Below the pieces are notes generated by a model. That model made no database searches and was not told the DNA's origin. It was given only the letters and a program-made list of their open reading frames with translations. Below, piece after piece: positions 1-7,027 of a DNA stretch of 34,363 nt. Position 1 is the first letter of the stretch; each line of letters begins with the position of its first letter. This DNA is from Ralstonia sp. ASV6. Lineage in GTDB: Bacteria; Pseudomonadota; Gammaproteobacteria; Burkholderiales; Burkholderiaceae. Location of the stretch: the NCBI RefSeq assembly GCF_016429285.1, contig NZ_JAELUI010000052.1:1-34363 (forward strand), read 5' to 3'. The translations under genes were made by a program, and so were the position numbers.

Positions 1-79
1 GGCGAGAGAGCAGGTATTTCAGGTGGCTGTAGCGCTCCACCAGAAAATCGCGCAATACGGCGCGGCCGCCGTCAGCCAT
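1..79 (-). CDS. ECF RNA polymerase sigma factor, N-terminal fragment (FecI-like)
   Basis: The first 26 codons of a gene that runs off the left window edge are visible, starting at an ATG at 79. The peptide begins MADGGRAVLRDFLVERYSHL and continues with KYLLSR, the usual opening of region 2 of FecI-type extracytoplasmic-function sigma factors (a helix ending in an L-x-x-L-L-x-R run). The start overlaps the stop of the upstream STN-domain gene by 8 bp, so the two are probably co-transcribed and translationally coupled. The call rests on a short peptide plus the neighbouring STN gene, a domain found in Fec-type signalling receptors. Only sequence left of the window can confirm it. Confidence 0.55.
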   Translation of the reverse strand, partial: MADGGRAVLRDFLVERYSHLKYLLSR

Positions 80-839
80 GACGCCCCCCCGCTGAAATGA
101 CGGAGACCGACACGGCCGGCGCAACACAGCCCCAGCTCTGCCCCGATGCACGCGGCATCACAACAAAGGTGAATGGCTGTGCTACAGACGCCGGCACGGC
201 CTCGCCTACCGACACGCCCTGCAGCGCGTTCACCACCAGCCGATCGAGCACCGCATCGCCGGTGGAATCGAGCAAATGCACCGGGCCAATGCTGCCCTGC
301 GCATCCACCCACAAGCGCAATGCGATGCGATGCCGGCCTTGGGCAAGGATTGGGTTCGCGCAGAACGCATCGCGTATCCGATGCTGGATCAGGCCGTAGT
401 ACCGGCGTTGCGCGGGCTGGTTGGCGGTATCGGTATCGTTTGCCTCCGCGCTGGCCTGGGCGCGCACGGGCAACAGCACCAGCGTGTCGGCACCGGTGTA
501 GCGCGGGGCCAGGCCACTGCCCTCCAGCAAGCGCAGCAACGCCATATGCGGCGTCATGGCGCCGCGCACGGCAGGCGCAGCACGGCCCGCCGTCAACGCG
601 CTGTCATACAGCAAGGACATGCCGGTGACGGCGCTGTAGTGCTCCAGCGCACGCTGCAGCGGCTGCGGCTCGATATCGAACCAGCGCTCGACATCCAGAG
701 GCGGCGCTCCGGCAATGACGGCCGGCTCCGGCTCGACAGGGTCGGCAGACACGGCAGGATGGAAAACGCAGACGCCGATCATCGCGATGCACCAAGGCAG
801 TATCCGCCGCGCACCACCCGATGCGACGTTTCCAGCCAT
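72..839 (-). CDS. Secreted STN-domain / TonB C-terminal-like protein
   Basis: This 255-residue protein has an N-terminal hydrophobic stretch (about residues 12-32) that reads as a signal peptide. Residues about 50-125 fit an STN (secretin/TonB short N-terminal) domain: FDIEPQPLQRALEHYSAVTG, then a YDSAL strand and a LLRLLEGSGL helix. Residues about 150-235 resemble the TonB C-terminal domain, with conserved pattern RIALRLWVDAQGSI and a following L-L-D-S-TGD turn. STN domains normally sit at the front of TonB-dependent transducers and signal to an anti-sigma factor. Here the domain is on a small periplasmic protein encoded just upstream of, and overlapping, an ECF sigma gene. A role in cell-surface signalling is inferred. 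The ligand is unknown. Confidence 0.7.
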   Translation of the reverse strand: MAGNVASGGARRILPWCIAMIGVCVFHPAVSADPVEPEPAVIAGAPPLDVERWFDIEPQPLQRALEHYSAVTGMSLLYDSALTAGRAAPAVRGAMTPHMALLRLLEGSGLAPRYTGADTLVLLPVRAQASAEANDTDTANQPAQRRYYGLIQHRIRDAFCANPILAQGRHRIALRLWVDAQGSIGPVHLLDSTGDAVLDRLVVNALQGVSVGEAVPASVAQPFTFVVMPRASGQSWGCVAPAVSVSVISAGGRHG

Positions 840-868
840 ACCCGGTCAGTGAGAGACGCGTGCTACAT

Positions 869-909
869 CGCCCGGTGTGCGGGCGTGTTTCACAACGCGC
901 AAGTGTGAA
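869..909. promoter_or_regulatory. Inverted repeats in the leader of the STN gene
   Basis: Two perfect dyads lie upstream of the STN gene: CGCCCG-GTGTG-CGGGCG at 869-885, and TTCACA-N9-TGTGAA at 889-909. The first could form a short hairpin in the 5' leader and the second is protein-operator-like. No assigned regulator matches. The rest of 840-1068 shows no gene. Confidence 0.25.
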
Positions 910-1068
910 GTAAGCGCGTAGGGTAGTAATGCAACGTGACTGTTCTGTTACAGCACCCGTTGGAGGGGGTGCAGAGCAAGTGCACGCTCAGGCGTTTGAA
1001 TCGCCCCCATGCGGGCTGGGGGTGCGTGGGGAGACCACTGCCGCGGCGTGGTCGATCGGGCCATCCGG

Positions 1069-1099
1069 AAAGAAAAAAGGCGGCCAGACCAGGGCCGCC
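1069..1099 (-). terminator. Intrinsic terminator after the crotonase operon
   Basis: Read on the minus strand, GGCGGCC at 1099-1093, a 7-nt loop and GGCCGCC at 1085-1079 form a perfect GC stem followed at once by TTTTTTCTT. It lies 20 bp beyond the crotonase stop codon. This is a textbook rho-independent terminator and marks the end of the hydrolase-marR-crotonase operon. Confidence 0.9.
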
Positions 1100-1118
1100 G
1101 AAGGAGACACCGCCGCGC

Positions 1119-1898
1119 TCAGTGCGCCACGGCGTTGAAATTGGGCGGCCGCCGATCGACGAACGCCCGGAACGCTTCATGCGCCTCGGGAGATTGCAGC
1201 CGCTTGGCAAAGCAGGCACTCTCCGCATCCATCTGCTGGGTGAGCAACTCGGCATCACGCATCAAACGCTTGGTTTCGGTCAGTGCACCCAGCGGCTGAC
1301 GTGCCAGACGCTGCGCGATCGCCTGTGCTTCATCGCCGAGCTTGTCGAGCGGCACCACCCGGTTCGCCAAACCCCACGCGAGCGCGGATTGCGCGCTCAC
1401 CGCATCACCCAGCGCAAACATCTCGAACGCGCGCACGTGGCCCAGGCGCGCAGGCATCAGCAGGCTCGATGCCGCTTCCGGCACCAGCGCCAAGTTGACG
1501 AACGGCGTGGAGAGCTGCGCGTTCTCCGCCAGCAGCACGAAGTCGCAATGCAGCAGCATGGTGGTGCCAATGCCAACCGCACGTCCCTGCACCGCTGCCA
1601 CCAGCGGGCGCGTGGCGCGCGCCAGTGCATGGATGAAGCGGATAACGTTGCGCACGCCGCCGTTACCGCCGCCGGCCATCGCCACGGAAGCGAATTCGCC
1701 GATGTCGTTGCCGGCCGAGAACATGTCGCCCTCAGCGCGCAGCAGTACCACGCGCACGGTGTTGTCGTGCTCGGCAGCGTCCAGCGCATCGGCCAGCGCG
1801 CCGTACATGGCATCGGTGATGGCGTTCTTCTTGTCGGCGCGTGCCAGGGTGAGCGTCAGCACGCCATCGGCGTTGTTGCTCTGGATGTGTTCACTCAT
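1119..1898 (-). CDS. Enoyl-CoA hydratase/isomerase family protein (crotonase)
   Basis: This 259-residue protein is the length of a single-domain crotonase and should act on a CoA thioester in the cytoplasm. Seen motifs are the first oxyanion-hole segment MFSAGNDIGEF (residues 59-69) and the second GRAVGIGTTMLLHCDF (105-120), followed by STPFVNLALVPEAASS. The position usually holding the first catalytic glutamate of hydratases carries F133, while E141 fits the second. An isomerase or other crotonase activity is therefore as likely as hydration. Its start overlaps the marR stop by 4 bp (ATGA), so it is the last gene of a three-gene coupled operon. A catabolic or detoxifying role under MarR control is inferred. 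The substrate cannot be read from the sequence. Confidence 0.85.
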   Translation of the reverse strand: MSEHIQSNNADGVLTLTLARADKKNAITDAMYGALADALDAAEHDNTVRVVLLRAEGDMFSAGNDIGEFASVAMAGGGNGGVRNVIRFIHALARATRPLVAAVQGRAVGIGTTMLLHCDFVLLAENAQLSTPFVNLALVPEAASSLLMPARLGHVRAFEMFALGDAVSAQSALAWGLANRVVPLDKLGDEAQAIAQRLARQPLGALTETKRLMRDAELLTQQMDAESACFAKRLQSPEAHEAFRAFVDRRPPNFNAVAH

Positions 1899-2329
1899 TG
1901 CTCGTCTCCTGTGGGGAACTTGGTTTGCAGGCTGGCCAGCCAGCGTGCGACGACGTCGATCTCGGCGTCGGTAAAACCTTCGGTCAGGCGTGCGTTCAGT
2001 TCGGTCAGGCCGCCGCGCGTTTCGGCCAATGCAGCCCGGCCGGCGGGGGTCAACCAGAGTTGCCAGGCGCGGCCATCCTTGGCGTCGGCGCGGCGCTCGA
2101 TGAGGCCGGCGTCGGCGGAGCGATCCACGAGGCCGCTCATGGCGGAAGGGCCGAGGTCGAGCGCAGCGCCGGCTTCGCGCATCAGCGCGCCGTCGTTCTT
2201 ATCCAAGAAGAACAGCAGGCCGGATTGCGCAGCGGTCACGCCCTCGCCGGTGCGCGTTTGAATCCATCGCTGCAGGCGGCGTTGCCCGACGTTGATCAGA
2301 TAAACAAGGCGGCGATCGGGTGCCGTCAT
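1895..2329 (-). CDS. MarR family transcriptional regulator
   Basis: This 144-residue winged-helix protein has the MarR layout: an N-terminal helix, a helix-turn-helix at about residues 50-75 (GALMREAGAALDLGPSAMSG), a wing with RRADAKDGRAWQLWLT, then a C-terminal dimerisation helix. It sits between the hydrolase and the crotonase with 4-bp ATGA overlaps on both sides, so all three are made together. The paired palindromes just ahead of the operon (3229-3269) are the expected autoregulatory operator. MarR repressors of such operons usually respond to the aromatic or CoA-linked substrate of the pathway. That effector is not identifiable here. Confidence 0.85.
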   Translation of the reverse strand: MTAPDRRLVYLINVGQRRLQRWIQTRTGEGVTAAQSGLLFFLDKNDGALMREAGAALDLGPSAMSGLVDRSADAGLIERRADAKDGRAWQLWLTPAGRAALAETRGGLTELNARLTEGFTDAEIDVVARWLASLQTKFPTGDEQ

Positions 2330-3228
2330 GCGGCCTCCGCGGCGTCAGGCACACGTGCGGCCGCTGCCTGTGCGGCAAGCCAATCGGCCAGACCGGGCCA
2401 GAGCGTGTCGACAAACTTCGGGCGGAAGAAGCCCATGTGTCCGACGGCGCCGCCCGCCTCTGCCCGTGCGATCTGGCGACGCTCGACCCAGGTGTTGGTG
2501 AAGTGCTGCGTCAACGCGTTGATGGCAGGCGGCGTGGCCCAAGGATCGTCGTCAAAGCCGTAGACGAGCACCGGGTTCGTCACGCGGTTGAAGCGCTCGA
2601 CGGCACCGAGTGTCGGATCATCGAAAAAGTAGCGCTGCATGCCGGCCCACGCGCCCCATTCAATGGCAACGCCGCCCGGCAGATCTTCGCCCAGTCCCAT
2701 GCGTTTGCCGGGCACGTAGCCCATCAGCCGCGCCAGTGCCGGGCCGACACCGCGCAGGATCAGCTCGACACGCCAGCGCTCACCCCGCTGGCGGATGAAG
2801 CGCGAGTTGCCCGTGTGGCAGGCCACCAGCACCGCGCCTGCCAGACCCCAGCCCGCACCGCACATGCCAATACCATGGCCACCCACCGAGTGCCCGACCG
2901 CCAGTTGCGGCAGGTCTGGATACTCCGCCCGCGCCCAGCGCGTCACGCCTTCCGCATCGAGCAGCATCCAGTCGCGCATGCGCGCAGCGAAACCGCGCAA
3001 GGTCTTCGGCCGGGATGCGCCGATGCCGCGGTAGTCGTACGTAATGGCGTGGAAGCCACGTGCGGCCAGGAACTGCGCAAAGGCCTGATAGATGCGTTGC
3101 GGCACCCCTGTGGCCGGGTGCATGACGACCACGCCCTGCGGCGTGCCGGCAGCTGCCCAGAACGTGGCGCCCAGGGGGTAGCCGTCCGTGGCGGGAATGG
3201 TTTGCGGCGTGCTGTCCATCGTATTCAT
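2326..3228 (-). CDS. Alpha/beta hydrolase (COG4757-like)
   Basis: This is a 300-residue cytoplasmic alpha/beta hydrolase without a signal peptide. The nucleophile elbow GHSVGG places the catalytic serine at 114. A likely acid is in YGFDDDPW (D226-D228) and the histidine in GHMGFF (H264). HPATGVP near residue 37 supplies the oxyanion loop. It is the first gene of the operon with marR and the crotonase, overlapping marR by 4 bp. The annotated ATG follows the operator directly and has no Shine-Dalgarno sequence; the in-frame ATG at codon 4 (MDS) is an alternative start. The serine, acid and histidine support hydrolysis of an ester or thioester, but the substrate is unknown. Confidence 0.8.
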   Translation of the reverse strand: MNTMDSTPQTIPATDGYPLGATFWAAAGTPQGVVVMHPATGVPQRIYQAFAQFLAARGFHAITYDYRGIGASRPKTLRGFAARMRDWMLLDAEGVTRWARAEYPDLPQLAVGHSVGGHGIGMCGAGWGLAGAVLVACHTGNSRFIRQRGERWRVELILRGVGPALARLMGYVPGKRMGLGEDLPGGVAIEWGAWAGMQRYFFDDPTLGAVERFNRVTNPVLVYGFDDDPWATPPAINALTQHFTNTWVERRQIARAEAGGAVGHMGFFRPKFVDTLWPGLADWLAAQAAAARVPDAAEAA

Positions 3229-3269
3229 TTAGTTCGCATGCGAAGTTATTTACTTTGTATGCGAACTAA
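3229..3269. promoter_or_regulatory. Paired MarR-type operators
   Basis: AGTTCGCATGCGAAGT at 3231-3246 contains the perfect 12-bp palindrome TTCGCATGCGAA. An inverted, degenerate copy, AGTTCGCATACAAAGT, lies on the other strand at 3267-3252. Together they form a 41-bp dyad that starts directly upstream of the hydrolase ATG and covers its -10 region. This is the expected site for the operon's own MarR protein. Confidence 0.7.
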
Positions 3270-3282
3270 ATGGGTGTGTCAA
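3254..3282 (-). promoter_or_regulatory. Sigma-70 promoter of the hydrolase-marR-crotonase operon
   Basis: On the minus strand a perfect -35 TTGACA (3282-3277) is followed by a 17-bp spacer and TACAAA (3259-3254) as -10. The -10 lies inside the distal operator, and transcription would start about 20-25 nt before the hydrolase ATG. Repressor binding would block polymerase directly. Confidence 0.65.
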
Positions 3283-3301
3283 CCACCAAAAGATAAAGTA
3301 C

Positions 3302-3332
3302 TTGCTTAACTATTCAGAGTCGCTATAGTTAA
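3302..3332 (+). promoter_or_regulatory. ArsR promoter and operator dyad
   Basis: TTAACTAT (3306-3313) and ATAGTTAA (3325-3332) form an 8-bp perfect inverted repeat with an 11-bp spacer, typical of an ArsR-family site. The right arm contains TATAGT (3324-3329), a good -10, with a weak -35 TTGCTT at 3302 (16-bp spacer). This places the transcription start at about 3336, next to the arsR ATG at 3337. Confidence 0.55.
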
Positions 3333-3336
3333 CAAC

Positions 3337-3693
3337 ATGCTTAACCATGACACTTCTCTCGATCTCGCCTTCCAGGCGCTGGCAGACGGCAACCGGCGCG
3401 CGATGCTGGTTCAGCTCGTGCGCGGCCCGGCTTCTGTCAGCGAGCTTGCACAGCCGCTCGATATCTCGTTGCCGGCTGTCATGCAGCACTTGTCGGTGCT
3501 GGAGAACTCCGGTCTCGTGCGATCGGAAAAGGTGGGCCGCGTGCGCACCTGCCGCATCGAACCCGGAGCCCTGAGCCTGGCAGAGCAGTGGATCAACCAA
3601 CGGCGCCTGGAGTGGGAACAACACTTCGACCGTCTCGGCGCCTATCTGGAAACCCTCAAAACCCAAGGAGACCCGCATGACGACGACCATTGA
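3337..3693 (+). CDS. ArsR/SmtB-type winged-helix regulator
   Basis: This 118-residue protein begins with the N-terminal helix of ArsR proteins linked to AHSA1 genes (LAFQALADGNRRAMLVQL). The recognition helix follows at about residues 36-55 (SVSELAQPLDISLPAVMQHL), then SVLENSGLVRSEKVGR and a wing. It has no cysteine-rich metal site, so a metal sensor is unlikely. Its end overlaps the start of the AHSA1-domain gene by 17 bp, the usual ArsR-AHSA1 pairing. It probably represses its own operon through the dyad at 3306-3332. No Shine-Dalgarno is seen before the ATG, and the promoter position suggests a leaderless message. Confidence 0.85.
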   Translation: MLNHDTSLDLAFQALADGNRRAMLVQLVRGPASVSELAQPLDISLPAVMQHLSVLENSGLVRSEKVGRVRTCRIEPGALSLAEQWINQRRLEWEQHFDRLGAYLETLKTQGDPHDDDH

Positions 3694-4636
3694 CAGCCCC
3701 ACCGCCACGACCCTGCGCCCGCTCGTGATCTCGCGCACCTTTCCTGTATCGCGCGACTGGGTCTTCACGGCGTGGAGCACCGCTGAACACATCAAACGCT
3801 GGTTCTGCCCGACGCACTACACCGTGCCGGACGCGACGGTCGAGTTTCGCGTGGGCGGCAAGTTTGACGTGTGCATGCGCTCGCCCGAAGGGCAAGACCA
3901 CTGGTCGCGCGGCCACTTTGTCGAGATCGTGCCCAACGCGCGCCTGGTGATCGACATGAACGTAGTGGACGGCGACAACCGCCCGCTGATGAACGCCCAC
4001 ACCGTCGTCACCTTCGCCGAAGAATGCGGTGGCACGCGCATGGAAGTCACGCAAACCCACACGCCGCTCGCCCCGATTGCCGAGATGATGATCAAGGGCG
4101 CGCCAGAAGGCTGGAAGCAAACGCTGGACAAGCTGGAGCGCGAAGCCGCACGTGTGCCGCTGGCCGATGGCATCAAGCGCTCGGTCGTGCATGCCACCTT
4201 CACCGTCGAGCGCACGTACGATGCACCGCGCTCACGCGTGTTCAAAGCGCTGACGGACCCGGCCGCCAAGGCCAAGTGGTTTGCCGGCGGCAACGGCTAC
4301 ACCCTGCTGGTGCGCGAAATGGATGCTACCCCCGGCGGCCGTGAAGTCGTCAAAGGGCGATGGGACAGCGGTGTGGTGTCGAGCTTCGAGGCGACGTATC
4401 ACGACGTGATCCCCGACGAGCGCGTCGTCTACTCGTACGTGATGCACCTCGATGATCGCAAGATCTCCGCCTCGCTCGCCACGCTGGAACTGCGCCCGGC
4501 CAAGGATGGCTCGGGCGGCACGCACCTCGTCATGACCGAACAAGGCGCCTTCCTTGACGGCTATGACGATGCCGGTTCGCGCGAGCGCGGCTCGCAGTTC
4601 CTGCTGGACATGCTGGGCGACTCGCTCAAGGACTGA
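3677..4636 (+). CDS. Tandem AHSA1/SRPBCC domain protein
   Basis: At 319 residues this protein is about twice the size of a single AHSA1 (START/SRPBCC) domain and contains two copies. Copy one covers about residues 15-155 (ISRTFPVSRDWVFTAW, then WFCPTHY, FRVGGKFDVCM and GWKQTLDKLE). Copy two covers about 170-315 (VERTYDAPRSRVFKALTD, AKWFAGG, GSQFLLDMLGDSL). These helix-grip folds bind hydrophobic ligands, but their cellular role is generally unknown. The gene is translationally coupled to the upstream arsR by a 17-bp overlap. Its 3' end overlaps a convergent small gene by 11 bp. Single-domain relatives next to arsR are common; the in-frame fusion of two is less usual. Confidence 0.85.
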   Translation: MTTTIDSPTATTLRPLVISRTFPVSRDWVFTAWSTAEHIKRWFCPTHYTVPDATVEFRVGGKFDVCMRSPEGQDHWSRGHFVEIVPNARLVIDMNVVDGDNRPLMNAHTVVTFAEECGGTRMEVTQTHTPLAPIAEMMIKGAPEGWKQTLDKLEREAARVPLADGIKRSVVHATFTVERTYDAPRSRVFKALTDPAAKAKWFAGGNGYTLLVREMDATPGGREVVKGRWDSGVVSSFEATYHDVIPDERVVYSYVMHLDDRKISASLATLELRPAKDGSGGTHLVMTEQGAFLDGYDDAGSRERGSQFLLDMLGDSLKD

Positions 4637-4751
4637 GCATACGCAGCACGTCGCGCGCGACGGTCGCCAGGGTGATCGCCGCGCCGACGATGAGCGTCAT
4701 GCCCCACAGCACGCCACCCACATAGGCGAACAGGACTTGACGCGTGGTCAT
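4626..4751 (-). CDS. 41-residue single-pass membrane protein
   Basis: A short frame starts at an ATG at 4751 and ends with TGA at 4626-4628. It encodes MTTRQVLFAYVGGVLWGMTL and then a run of I, V, G, A, T and L before a charged ARDVLRMLSP tail. One transmembrane helix (about residues 6-31) is evident. GAGG lies about 7 nt before the ATG, and the tautomerase stop lies 8 bp upstream, so the two genes form an operon. The 3' end overlaps the convergent AHSA1-domain gene by 11 bp. I do not recognise a family. Support comes from the ribosome site, spacing and hydrophobic composition. Confidence 0.55.
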   Translation of the reverse strand: MTTRQVLFAYVGGVLWGMTLIVGAAITLATVARDVLRMLSP

Positions 4752-4759
4752 GACGCGCC

Positions 4760-5152
4760 TCAGCTCTTGTCCGCCACGTACTGCGCGATGCCGTGGCCGA
4801 ACGACCAGTTCTCGGGCAGCACTTCCACCAGGTTGATAAACACGTCTTCGGGCCGTAGGCCAGGGCTCTCTTGCAGCACCTCGACGATGCGGCGGTAGAG
4901 CGCCTGCTTTTGCTCGCGCGTGCGCGTGTTGCTGACGGTGAGCTGGAGAAGAATCGCATCGTCGCTGCGCGCGATACCGAAGTACGTGGGGCTGACGCTG
5001 AAGGTGCTGGCGTCGTGCTCGGTGATCGCCATGAAGCGATCGTCTTCCGGCACGTTGAAGGTCTCGCGCATGGCGCGATAGACGCCGTCGAAAATGGCCT
5101 GGTGGTAGGCGGCTGGCTTGCCGCGCCGCAATGACACTTGAACGAGAGGCAT
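4760..5152 (-). CDS. Tautomerase superfamily protein (Tautomerase_2 / MSAD-like)
   Basis: This 130-residue protein begins Met-Pro (MPLVQVSL), so Pro2 becomes the N-terminal catalytic base once methionine is removed, the hallmark of the tautomerase superfamily. The length, FNVPEDDRF with D37-D38, the arginine pair in NTRTREQK (R77, R79) and the C-terminal WSFGHG resemble the malonate-semialdehyde decarboxylase-like branch rather than the 60-residue 4-oxalocrotonate tautomerases. It forms an operon with the 41-residue membrane protein and lies divergent from a LysR gene that probably controls it. The substrate is unknown. Confidence 0.85.
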   Translation of the reverse strand: MPLVQVSLRRGKPAAYHQAIFDGVYRAMRETFNVPEDDRFMAITEHDASTFSVSPTYFGIARSDDAILLQLTVSNTRTREQKQALYRRIVEVLQESPGLRPEDVFINLVEVLPENWSFGHGIAQYVADKS

Positions 5153-5231
5153 GGTGGACTCCGTGTTTGGTGATGAACCGTGCTCACAGCATGCCTCGGG
5201 TTGTTCATTTCAAAAAGACATCCTAAGATAT

Positions 5232-5260
5232 TTCAATCATTCGATTTCAAAATGATTGAA
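5232..5260. promoter_or_regulatory. LysR-type inverted repeat
   Basis: TTCAATCATT (5232-5241) and AATGATTGAA (5251-5260) form a perfect 10-bp inverted repeat with a 9-bp spacer in the 110-bp divergent region between the tautomerase and lysR. It ends 2 bp before the lysR ATG, so regulator bound there would cover the lysR start region. It is the likely autoregulatory site. Confidence 0.5.
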
Positions 5261-5262
5261 TC

Positions 5263-6117
5263 ATGAAGATGCTCGATCTGGAGGCCGTCCAAGCCTTCGT
5301 GTTGACCGCCGACCTGAAGAGCTTCACGCGTGCCGCTGAGGCAATGGATTCCACGCAATCCGCCGTGAGCCTGAAGATCAAGCGGCTGGAAGATGCACTG
5401 GGCCGCCGCCTGCTGGAGCGCACGCCACGGCTGGTGCGGCTGTCACAGGACGGCAGCGCCTTTCTCGGGCCGGCACGTGATCTGGTGGCCGCGCATGAAG
5501 GTGCGATCGGCTCGTTCGGGGTGGAGCGGCGCCGGCTGTCAGTCGGCATGAGCCACCACATCGTCGGCGCAGAATTGCCGCGCCTGCTGCGCCAGATGCG
5601 TCGGGCCGAACCTACCCTGACGCTGGAAATCCGCATCGACAGCTCGCGGGAAATCCTCGACGCATTTGAAGACGGCGCACTGGATGCGGCCGTGATCCTG
5701 CGCCACGACAGCCGCCGCACCGATGGCGAAGTCCTCATGGAAGAGCCCTTCGGCTGGATGGCCGCCCCCGACTTCGAACACCGCAGCGGAGAACCGCTCT
5801 ACCTTGCCACCCAGGCCGAACCGTGCCGCGTGCGGGAGATGGCCGTCACCGTACTGGATGCGGCGGGCATTGCGTGGCAGGAAGTGTTTGTCGGCGGCGG
5901 CGTGGGCACGATCGGCGCAGCCGTCGCTGCCGGGTTGGCCGTGGCCGCGCTCAGCCGGCGCGTAGCACCGCCCGGCACCATCGACGTGGGCGAATCGCTC
6001 GGCCTGCCGCCGCTGCCACCGCGCAGCGTGGTGCTGCATTCTCGGGTGGCCGATCCGGTGGCAAGAAAGGCGCTGCGCACCTTTTCCACCACCCTGCGCG
6101 CAACGGCCGGGCGATAA
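5263..6117 (+). CDS. LysR family transcriptional regulator
   Basis: The N-terminal winged helix-turn-helix is clear: LEAVQAFVLTADLKSFTRAA, then STQSAVSLKIKRLEDALGRR and LLERTPRLVRLSQDG (residues 6-68). A LysR substrate-binding region follows to residue 284, slightly shorter than the family's usual 295-310. The gene is divergent from the tautomerase operon and probably controls it. Two in-frame ATGs are close together (5263 and 5269); neither has a strong Shine-Dalgarno, and the second gives the more usual MLDLEAVQAF opening. The inducer is unknown. Confidence 0.9.
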   Translation: MKMLDLEAVQAFVLTADLKSFTRAAEAMDSTQSAVSLKIKRLEDALGRRLLERTPRLVRLSQDGSAFLGPARDLVAAHEGAIGSFGVERRRLSVGMSHHIVGAELPRLLRQMRRAEPTLTLEIRIDSSREILDAFEDGALDAAVILRHDSRRTDGEVLMEEPFGWMAAPDFEHRSGEPLYLATQAEPCRVREMAVTVLDAAGIAWQEVFVGGGVGTIGAAVAAGLAVAALSRRVAPPGTIDVGESLGLPPLPPRSVVLHSRVADPVARKALRTFSTTLRATAGR

Positions 6118-6185
6118 CGCGGCAGGCGCACATTTGCGCAATCGCTGCACCACGCGGCGCCCTTCGGGCGGCTATGCTTTCCGGC

Positions 6186-7025
6186 ATGAAACCCCGCACC
6201 ATTCGCGACTACCACCGCCGCATCGCCCGCGTAATCGAGGCGATCCTGGCGGATCCCGCCGCCCCGCACACCGTGCTGAGCCTGGCGGAGGTCGCACACC
6301 TGTCGCCATTTCATTTCCACCGCATCTACCGCGCGCTCACAGGTGAGGGTGTGTTCGAGACGGTACAGCGCGTGCGGCTGGCGCAGGCGGCCCAGCGCCT
6401 GACCGGAGCGGAGGATTCCGTCACCGACGTCGCGCTCAATGTCGGCTATGGCAGCCCACAGGCATTTGCCCGTGCCTTTCGTGAATTCACGGGCATCAGC
6501 CCGCGCGCCTTTCAAACCCGGCAGCAAGAATTAGCCGTACCGACCACGGAGGCCACGGGTCTGCCGCCGCTCGAACTGGTCGAGCAGCCGCCCCTGAGCG
6601 CGCTGTGTCTGCGGCACGAAGGCCCGATCGCGACCATCCGCCAGACCTTCATCGCGCTGTGGGAGGCGCTTGGCATCGAGAGCACGTCGCCGGATGCGCC
6701 TGATCGCATCGGCATCTGCTATGGCGATCCGGAAACGCCCGGCTCGTTTGAGTACTTTGCCGGCGTCATCCTGGATGCACCACGCGCGATCACAAACGGC
6801 CTGCAGCCGGTACGCGTTGAAGGCGGCATCTATGCCTCACACCGGCTCATCGGCCCCTATGCGCTGATCGCCCCCACCATGCAGGTACTCTACGGCCGCA
6901 GCCTGCCCAGCTACGGCTTCGAGCCGGACGACCGCCCCACGCTGGAGCTGTATCGCAGCAGTGCGCGCCAACACCTGCCGCGCGCCTGCGTGACTGACCT
7001 GATGATCCCCATCCGCAAGGAGTAA
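6186..7025 (+). CDS. AraC family regulator with GyrI-like ligand domain
   Basis: I place the start at the ATG at 6186 (MKPRTIRDYHRRIARV). The open frame upstream is the out-of-frame shadow of lysR. The 279-residue product has two AraC helix-turn-helix motifs at the N-terminus (SLAEVAHLSPFHFHRIYRAL and VTDVALNVGYGSPQAFARAF, about residues 35-100). A GyrI/BacT-like small-molecule domain follows (about 115-279), including FEYFAGVILD and the C-terminal LELYRS. Such proteins, in the Rob/SoxS-GyrI fusion group, sense hydrophobic or drug-like ligands. The secreted hydrolase starts 2 bp after its stop, so the two are co-expressed. A 68-bp gap separates it from lysR. Confidence 0.85.
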   Translation: MKPRTIRDYHRRIARVIEAILADPAAPHTVLSLAEVAHLSPFHFHRIYRALTGEGVFETVQRVRLAQAAQRLTGAEDSVTDVALNVGYGSPQAFARAFREFTGISPRAFQTRQQELAVPTTEATGLPPLELVEQPPLSALCLRHEGPIATIRQTFIALWEALGIESTSPDAPDRIGICYGDPETPGSFEYFAGVILDAPRAITNGLQPVRVEGGIYASHRLIGPYALIAPTMQVLYGRSLPSYGFEPDDRPTLELYRSSARQHLPRACVTDLMIPIRKE

Positions 7026-7027
7026 AG

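Noticed and set aside
936-2261. 441-codon plus-strand frame opposite the crotonase and marR genes
   Set aside because: Antisense shadow. The minus-strand genes have family motifs, 4-bp overlaps and a terminator.
5823-6185. Upstream extension of the AraC-GyrI frame
   Set aside because: It overlaps lysR out of frame and has shadow-type composition. The AraC domain starts just after the ATG at 6186.
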